From Schoenoplectus triqueter (taxonomy: Eukaryota; Streptophyta; Magnoliopsida; Poales; Cyperaceae), in NCBI GenBank assembly GCA_964058805.1, contig CAXKVV010001898.1, positions 1-24,392 on the forward strand: a stretch of DNA of 24,392 nt, read 5' to 3'. The position numbers and the translations under genes were made by a program. Below the pieces are notes generated by a model. The model made no database searches and was not told the origin of the DNA. It saw only the letters and a list, made by a program, of their open reading frames with translations. This document shows, one piece after another, positions 17,506 to 24,392 of this stretch; position 1 is the first letter of the stretch, and the number at the start of each line of letters is the position of its first letter.

Positions 17506-18793
17506 ACGAAGGACAATATATATAGTTTTTATGGCCCCTCGTTTGGCTTGGGATTCTAACTGTATTGACTAAAAGGGTTGATTTGTTAGTTTTTTTAATC
17601 AACAAAAAGGGTTGTATAGTTAAGTTAAAAAGTATATGGAACTATAAAAAACTTGAATATCCTACCTTAAAATAAAATTGTGGAGGTTTTTGGCATCTCC
17701 ATTTTTTATTTGTGTAAGAGCTGATGCGCAATGCATTAGTTAAAGCATCATTTTTCCTTTGTAATTTTTTTTCACACAAAGTGGTTATACCATTTGTTTC
17801 ATTAACGAAACAAAGAGTATTCAAATGATACCACAATCTGGTATCTAGACTTCTAGACTATTAAATGTCCTATCAAATGTGGGTTGTGCCCATATCCACA
17901 TTTAACATCCCTACATAAAACTGGATCTAACTGTTTTTCCATAGCAGTATTTCATCCACAACCCGGATAATATAGGTATATATATAGCATGCGGATTTAA
18001 AATAACAGGTTCACAAGTAAAATGAAAGTAATTAATCCATCCACAACCCAGATGGAAATAGGTAATGCCAAATATTAGCCACCACTAAAATTATGTTTAA
18101 ATCCTCCTAGTCTCCTGGCCTGCCCAAGTCTGCACAATCTTCTAACTACTAGTTGGTCTAATATTCCAGCTGAAACAAAAATTATAATCCAGCAACACAC
18201 ACAAAAGTAGTACTTACTACAGTTCCTTATCAAATTGAACTATAATCCATGTTGAAACGTCAGATTGTATGATTCTTTCAAGAACAGTAATGGGCAGTTT
18301 TGGAATGTATTTGAGTAGGTAGAAGAGGACACAAAAAAAAGTAAAACTTGGCACAAGATCTAGAACCTTATGAAGGCCTGAATTCAGAAGAAAGTTGTAG
18401 AGAAACTACTCTTTTTTACTCTTTCGCATCGGAAGTGCGATTCTATAATGTGGCAATCTTAGAGCTTGAACTATTCATTATCTGCAGTATTGTTGATTAA
18501 CCTCAAAAGATGATAATTTTGAAGCTGAACGTAAACATACCGTTTATTTTATTTTGTTATTATTTTTGAAGTGAAGCTTTCAATTAGAGTAATAACAGCA
18601 CCTATTGCTGTCTTTGAAATTAAAGTTTTTGGGATAGAATTCAATAAATGGAGTTAGGTGATAACCTTTCATCATAAATGAAATCCAGTTGCAGAAGTTT
18701 TCAGTTTTAGTTAGGTTAGTGTCAAACCTAACCATTTCTTTCATGATGAAAGGTTGTAGTCTAAGAGCAAATATCTCAAAGGAATAATAACTA
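17506..18793. other. Intergenic DNA; possible hAT terminus near 17915
   Basis: No coding region is seen. At about 17897-17915 the plus strand reads CACATTTAACATCCCTA, whose complement begins TAGGGATGTTAAATGTGG. TAGGGATG is a common start of plant hAT termini, and nearby CCGGATAATAT and GCGGATTTAAA (17960-18000) resemble hAT subterminal repeats. The orientation fits a right-hand end of an element extending left, possibly the one whose transposase lies at 15222-15600. The left end is not in the window, so this stays tentative. Confidence 0.3.
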
Positions 18794-19008
18794 GGAAGCG
18801 AGGGAAGTACAAAGGTCTTTGAACTAAAAAATTTGTTTAAAGTTCTCTAAAACCGTTGATTTTGCATCGAGATTTGTAATAATTATTGAAAATATGAATT
18901 TTAAATTTAAAATTTATTAAAAATATAAATTTTGATTCAAAATCAACGGTTCCAAAAGACTTTGAACCAAATTTTTAATTCAAAGATTTTTGTACCTCCC
19001 CTGCCTTC
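18794..19008. mobile_element. Foldback MITE with ~75-bp inverted repeats, possible 9-bp target duplication
   Basis: The left arm (18794 to about 18880) and the reverse complement of the right arm (about 18925-19008) align over some 75 bp, sharing AGTACAAA/GGTACAAA, TCTTTGAA, AACCGTTGATTTTG and AAATTTG blocks. The flanks TAATAACTA (18785-18793) and TAATAGCTA (19009-19017) match at 8 of 9 bases, as a decayed Mutator-type target duplication would. The centre is AT-rich. It has no coding capacity. It is older than the 17060 MITE, judging by the diverged arms. Confidence 0.7.
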
Positions 19009-19640
19009 TAATAGCTAAGCTTAAAACTGGTCTACCTTCCAAAACATCGAGAAATAGTCTATATTGTTTGGTAATTTGTTCTCACTAGTAGGTGTAGCTC
19101 CAAATGCACCTAATATGCGACATTGTGGTAATTGAATTTTTGTAAATGCATATTTTGGTGCGGGTTGGAACAAAAATCAAGTATTAGCAATTGTGCATGG
19201 ATAACCCGATCCAAATTATTTTTTATCATATCCGGTAAAAATTCAAACGAATGTATAAAATAAAATAGTATTAATTTCATGGCACATTGTAACTTGGTAA
19301 TGCACCTGTTATCCTGATTACAATTATATATACTATATAATATCATAGCTAGGTAAATTCTCTTGAGAATAAACCTCATCGCATGATTGGAATTCGGAAA
19401 CAATGAGGATTATAATATATCTTCATTGATTTAAATGGGTCAAATAGGTTAGCACCGGAAATTTTGAATTTTTATAATTTCCTATTTTTGTAATCTACAA
19501 TTTTTTCGGTTGCATTTAACACGTTTTCCTTATGTGAAGCAAGTGATAGTTACATTATGCAAATAAATCAATATATGACAAATGATGGCCAAATTATTGT
19601 AGTAACGATGACAAATAAGACAATGCACTTATTTTTTTCC
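19009..19640. other. AT-rich intergenic DNA, nothing recognised
   Basis: I see no conserved reading frame, RNA gene or repeat here. The minus-strand frame at 19110-19403 has no recognisable domain and a low-complexity context. Confidence 0.5.
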
Positions 19641-19846
19641 CTAATATATTTGTCTTGACAATTTTGATAGCAACCATTGTCCCTATTTTTTTCCCTAATA
19701 ATGCTAATTACATTTTTATTCCCTAATATATTTGTCTTGACAATTTTGATAGCAACCATTGTCCCTATTTTTCCCCTAATAATGCTAGTTACATTTTTTT
19801 CTCTAATATATTTGTCTTGACAATTTTGATAGCAACCATTGTCCCA
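19641..19846. repeat. Minisatellite, ~81-bp unit, 2.5 copies
   Basis: Units start at CTAATATATTTGTCTTGAC at 19641, 19723 and 19803 (82 and 80 bp). The third copy stops after about 44 bp at GTCCC (19846). Identity is about 95% by eye; differences are mostly length changes in T and C runs. The repeated minus-strand peptide in this area is a by-product of the repeat. Confidence 0.92.
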
Positions 19847-21299
19847 ATTGGATCTCCCATATGACATAACACAATCAAGTCGATTCATGCAGATGAATTT
19901 AAGTACTTCATACCTATTGCATCAACTACATTTCTGAGCAACCATAACTACTCTGGATGCATTTTTTTTCTTTAAATCTTTAATTAACTAATGGCAATTT
20001 CTTGGTGAAATTCTGGGCAGAGAGGTGGTCCCTTCTCCTTCACCCTAAAATCTAGCTCAGAGATTTGCAATTTTGAGTTGGAACGGCGGTTACCATCAGC
20101 AACAGACTTATATAGATTGTGCACCGCACCAAGAGAATAATAAAGAACAATAAAGTGGAAGCGAGTTGGTGCAGCCCACTGCATTGATTCCGGACCCCCT
20201 GGGCAATATTAATGGGATTAGTTGGTGTCGTTTGAAGGGTGGTTTGGTACAGATCAGAGCGGTATCAGCAATGTTCTTGTTCTTTTGTGGATTTGGTTAT
20301 GGGTTGTTGTGAGTTTCTCAGAAGCAAGCTGATAGAAATTTATGATAGAGGCTGGCTGATAAGTACTGTTGTACTGAGATAAAATTACCAGTTAATCAGC
20401 AACTACCTGTTATTATTTTGGTTTGGTCTTTTTATGTGGTTCTGCATCTATAATTAGTAACTTTAGTACATACTGCATAATCAATCATAAAATTCAGAAT
20501 AGCATTAAATGAATCATGTATGATGATATGTATAAATATGCTGCGCTTTGACAATTACTACTCCACGAGGAGCAACAGTAGCAATTGTCGCATCAGAACA
20601 AAAATCCCTTGGTCTAGCAAAGTGCTCGTCTTTTCCTTGGGCCAAGGACCGTAGAGCACGTTTGTTAGTTTGGGAGAATATATATTGAGGTAGGTAGAGG
20701 GCTCTCTAGAACAATTAGGAGTGTGTTACTGATGAGTTAGTGTGCTTGGACCACCTAGTATTAGCATTGCCACTTTTTATGATAATCCAAAGTTGGGTTT
20801 CACTATTATCCGAAATTTTGGTAGAAATTTAAATAAATAAATAATACATTTAGTGATCTTTCATCACGTCGCGCCTCATTTTTTTACGCCTTTCTACGGC
20901 CCGTTTAACTTTGCGACTAGTGACTGACTGGTGAGTGGCGACAAGACCTTAGATGCACAAATATTCTATTACTATTTTTCCCCTTTTCAGATGATTTTTT
21001 AATAAAATAGAATTAAAATTTCAACTTCAATATCCACGGAGAATCCTCTAATATTAGATTTCTAAAGAAAGACTAGTTCTCTCTTTCTTCATATGAATTA
21101 AATCTCGTATGATATGATTGAGAAGCCTGAAATCAAGGAGGAACACAAATTGGAGCGAGCAAACTGTGCAACTTTATCTATTAACGGAAATATAAGAAAT
21201 ATATTATGTTACGTGAGAGCTAACTAGAATGATTTTCTAGAGATTATTAGTTTTAAGTCTCCATGAATATTAATTGAAATTTAACACGACTTTTATGTT
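19847..21299. other. Intergenic DNA with two small hairpins; no confident gene
   Basis: A 40-nt hairpin lies at 20550-20589 (GACAATT/AATTGTC with further paired bases). A second lies at about 20610-20660 (GTGCTC/GAGCAC and CCTTGG/CCAAGG). A minus-strand frame at 19984-20184 (66 codons) lies below a TATATAAG-like box near 20110-20118. Its composition is less AT-biased than its surroundings, but I recognise no domain. None of these is strong enough to call a gene. Confidence 0.4.
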
Positions 21300-21496
21300 C
21301 CAAATTTTATAATCAATATGATAAATCAAATTGATTATAAATCAAATTGATTATAAATCAATATGATTATAAATCATGTTGATTATAAATCATATTGATT
21401 AAAATCATATTGATTATAAAATCAATATGATAAATCTACTAGAATCCCTCTTGTATACTATATATCAAATTTTATAATCAATATGATAAATCAAAT
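21300..21496. repeat. AT-rich tandem repeat of ~16-bp units flanked by a 31-bp direct repeat
   Basis: Units related to ATTGATTATAAATCAW repeat about eight times between 21325 and 21435. They are partly self-complementary (ATCAATATGAT-type). The array is flanked by near-identical 31-bp copies starting CAAATTTTATAATCAATATG at 21301 and 21466. Slippage or replication through AT-rich palindromes would explain it. Confidence 0.85.
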
Positions 21497-23684
21497 CATT
21501 TATCTAATTTTTCCCTAAAGTTATTAAAATAGTAATAAATTTTGAAAATAATGGGAATTTTATTTTCCATATATTTAAGATATAACTGATTCGGCGCAGA
21601 GATCAATAACATGGTGAAAAAAGCTCAATTATAATCTGTACTTTATTGTGATAAATTTAATTCAAATTTTCTTCAACGTCACCCTTACAATATATTGGGG
21701 TTCTAGAATGGCTCAATCTTTTCTAATGCCTTTTTTTCACTGAACTGGATTAATTCATTAATTAAATTTAATACCGTAGTAAATTTTACAAAGAATCCTA
21801 CATTTGCTGATTTGCATATATATTAGAAAGCAGAGCGGATCTACATGATGATAGGAGGTCAGTTGAAACATTTGGTTATAATTTTTTTTAAGTGTTCTTA
21901 TAATAATTTATATTTTTCAGAAAAAAAGTTTATATTGAAGAAATTTTTTAAATTTTGCCCCCTTAAAAGAACTTTAGACTGCCTATGCCAAAATTTGTCT
22001 CCATCTGTTGGAAAGCATATGTTCCAACTGCATATTTTCTTGCCAAGACTTCTAGAAGCATAAACAATCGTAACACCTCATAAATATAATAAGTGGATGC
22101 CCCTATTGTAGTGGACTAGTGGTGGACTGGTGGGTGGGTTAACCTCTTATGATGATATATTGATTTTCCTCTTTTGGTTCTTTTTGGAGGTTTGGCGTTG
22201 GGACAATTTGTGTGTGGCTGAATCACTTGATACCAGATGCCTTCATACCTTCACATTTCATGATGAGCCGTATGGTTTGTGATCCCTTATGGAAACGCAG
22301 AGATTTGTTTTTGGTCGTAGAATAAGAAAAAATCCGACTACATTCATTTGTATTTTTGTTTATTTTAATAAATTATATACCTCCTTTGTGCTCGTATATA
22401 TAGATCTAACTTTAAAGGATCACCTTTTAATTGCATAAAGTTAATTTGACTTTATTTATGCTATAATTAATATATGTTCTTTAGATAATTAACTTTTTCA
22501 AGATATATATTTGATACTTTTATTATTGACTGTCTTTAGATGAGAGGTGGATTGTAGGGTTACCGGCTGATCCAGTAATTCAAAATAACTGCTAATCCAA
22601 CTTTTAATTGAATTACTAGACTAGCACGAATTAACTTGCTAGCTCAAATATTCCAAAAAGCCATCTATCCATTCAAAGACAGAATGATAATTCTGAAAAG
22701 ACACTGATTGAAATTACCAGAATTCCTTGCTCATCCAAACACATGAATATTGAAATACTTTCATTTTCATTATTTTTTGGTAACATTATTTTATTTATTC
22801 ACTAATTTATATTTAAACTTCAATAATTCATAACAAAAAAAAATTAGCATCAAAATAGTTGTTGACACACGCAAAGGGCGCCCGCTTTCTTTTAAAATTT
22901 ATAATTATTTACGTTACTTGGGCTCGACCACAAGCGCACGACCTATATTGGTATAGTATGTGGTCAATCTGCAGGGATAGAAGTGATGACCAGACTTATC
23001 CTACCCGTTCTCTAGATATTCAAACAAATAAAAATGGGAGATTTTGTTCAAGAGTGTTTTGGATAATTTATATAAAGAACACAAAGTAATAAATAAATCT
23101 TTTGGGTTTTGGGTTAAATAAAATAAGACTTTCTAAGGATATAGGTCAATTCCACTCAGATCTGGACCATATGGTCCGTATGCTATCGCATACAATCCGT
23201 ATGGACACAGACAATTCGTAACTGCTTCTAAGGGTTGATTTCTTTGTTGATTGCGCGAATCCTAACCTATCAATACTTAGACAATAGACCTCAACTTTCG
23301 CATGTTAGTTTATTTGTGTAGTTGGTGGTCGAATAGAGTTCCTAAGTTCACATAAACCTCAACTCTCATATGTTAGCTTAGATCTCTTAGATTGAGTGCT
23401 GGTTTCCTATATGAATGCTCGATCTCTCGATCTGAGCGGGGTTCAACCTTTCGAGCACAACCCAATCTACCATCTCGGGTCCTAGATCTATCTATTGTAC
23501 TTAAAAAAACCCTTAAAAACTACTAGAATCTTAGCTGGTCAAACTTGAAGCCTAAGCTCGGCTCGAGACCTATCCTAACAGTTGATCAAATAATCAGATA
23601 AGCATGACAATAATACTCAATACATCAAATACAACCATGGAATAGTAAAAATCATTAATAAAAAGTCATGATCCGAGTTTTACA
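21497..23684. other. Intergenic DNA, no gene recognised; right part likely retroelement-derived
   Basis: 21497-22850 is AT-rich with no conserved frame. From about 22859 the composition changes. The stretch around 22920-23090 (GCGCACGACC, GGTATAGTATGTGGTCAA, GCAGGGATAG) resembles non-coding sequence often found in decayed plant gypsy elements, next to the Athila-like fragment to its right. That link is an impression, not an alignment. Confidence 0.35.
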
Positions 23685-24392
23685 TCCCCTTTCTTTCTTG
23701 GCCACCACATGCATGGGGTTAACCCACTTACTATCATAAATTAGATAAATGATGTTCGCTTCGAGGAGCTTGAGGATCTCCTTCTTGACTACCTCTTGAA
23801 GATTAGGGTTAAGCCTCCCTTGATGCTCGATTGATAACTCGTGGTCTTCCACTAAAAGTATTCAGTGCATGCATACTGCTGGATTGAGACATTTCAAATC
23901 CTTGATCAAGTACCCTATCGCATCCTTATGTCTTCTCAGTACCTCAAGTAATTTAGCGATTTGTTATTCATCCAAATTAGCATTTATGATTACTAAGGTC
24001 GTTTCTTCAGGGTCGAGGAACTCATATCTAAGGTTGGCTGACAGAGGCTTTAGTTCGAGCTTCTTTGGTTCTTCAGGTGCCGACGCACTAGCTTGTCTAT
24101 TAGCCTTGGACTCACGGGTCGTGTGTTCTTCACTTGTCTTGTGCATGGGGTCTTCGTGTTGTTCCTCCATTGCACTTAAATGTTGTTGCTCAGCTCTTTT
24201 TGTAGGTCGAGTAGGAAGCTCTCATGGTCTTCAAATGAGGTATTCCACTATTCTACTAGATTTTCCTCAACTAGTTCATCAATTATATTGATCCCCGAAG
24301 CAGCCTTCATCCTCGCAAGAGTACTTGATGGCCTTATCGAATTGGAATTGAATATGTTCATCTCCTATCCTTATTGTGAACATGTTTTCTCT
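23685..24392 (-). pseudogene. Athila-like Ty3/gypsy pol fragment (post-protease region and RT start), decayed
   Basis: Read on the minus strand from the right edge, a frame with GDEHIQFQFDKAIKY resembles the segment after the protease in Athila pol. It shifts frame near 24290, then meets stops. Next comes KKLELKPLSANLRYEFL, then LLEVLRRHKDAIGYLIKDLK, then LNPNLQEVVKKEILKLLEAN and SKWVNPMHVVAKK. This is the known Athila order leading into RT finger motifs. In-frame stops lie near 23953 and 23859. The match is lost after about 23690, before the RT catalytic motifs, so the copy is truncated. It continues beyond the right edge and is on the same strand as the Ogre-like element but unrelated to it in age. 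Confidence 0.8.

Noticed and set aside
19568..19888. 106-codon minus-strand ORF with repeated peptide
   Set aside because: It is a by-product of the minisatellite.
19984..20184. 66-codon minus-strand ORF near a TATATAAG box
   Set aside because: Not recognised and no supporting splice sites or neighbours; mentioned only within the intergenic entry.
22149..22222. Possible C/D snoRNA (ATGATGA ... CTGA)
   Set aside because: No terminal stem and no internal C'/D' boxes; such short motifs are expected by chance.

Overview
This window looks like nuclear DNA of a flowering plant, probably a eudicot. It is AT-rich, genes are sparse, and most of it is transposon sequence. It has GT-AG introns, MITEs and a very large Ty3/gypsy LTR retrotransposon of the chromovirus-unrelated Tat/Ogre type. 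I cannot name the species.

Positions 1-15221 are one retrotransposon lying on the minus strand and cut by the left window edge. In its own reading direction (right to left) it has: a 5' LTR of about 5.9 kb (15221 down to about 9314); a primer-binding site (9308-9291); a short leader; one uninterrupted gag-pol frame (9171-3046, 2041 codons if started at the ATG at 9171); a 2 kb 3' untranslated region with a 241-bp tandem repeat (3045-1078); and the first 1077 bp of the 3' LTR (1077-1). The two LTR copies overlap for 1077 bp and, by eye, differ only by one inserted base. The insertion is therefore young and its ORF is open. The polyprotein carries Gag, a CHHC zinc knuckle, RT, a decayed RNase H, a second intact RNase H typical of the Tat lineage, and a D,D35E integrase. 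I see no aspartic protease motif.

The most unusual signal is in the non-coding parts of this element. Nearly every short repeat family there folds as a hairpin in which the loop sequence is conserved between copies but the two arms change together. The clearest family has nine copies (9633-10227). A second has eight (10374-10963). Smaller ones lie in U3, mid-LTR and the 3' UTR. In addition, two 29-nt complementary arms bracket the LTR/primer-site junction. In the element RNA this would make a highly structured 5' leader.

The retrotransposon sits in the 3' part of a hAT transposase gene (15222-15600). Next comes the end of an unrecognised host gene (16675-17505), whose last exon is split by a 350-bp MITE with a perfect 9-bp target-site duplication. 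A possible hAT terminus lies at about 17915. The rest is AT-rich intergenic DNA with a second, older inverted-repeat MITE (18794-19008), an ~81-bp minisatellite (19641-19846), a 16-bp-unit repeat (21300-21496) and, at the right edge, a decayed Athila-like RT fragment (23685-24392). I found no RNA genes and no CRISPR array.
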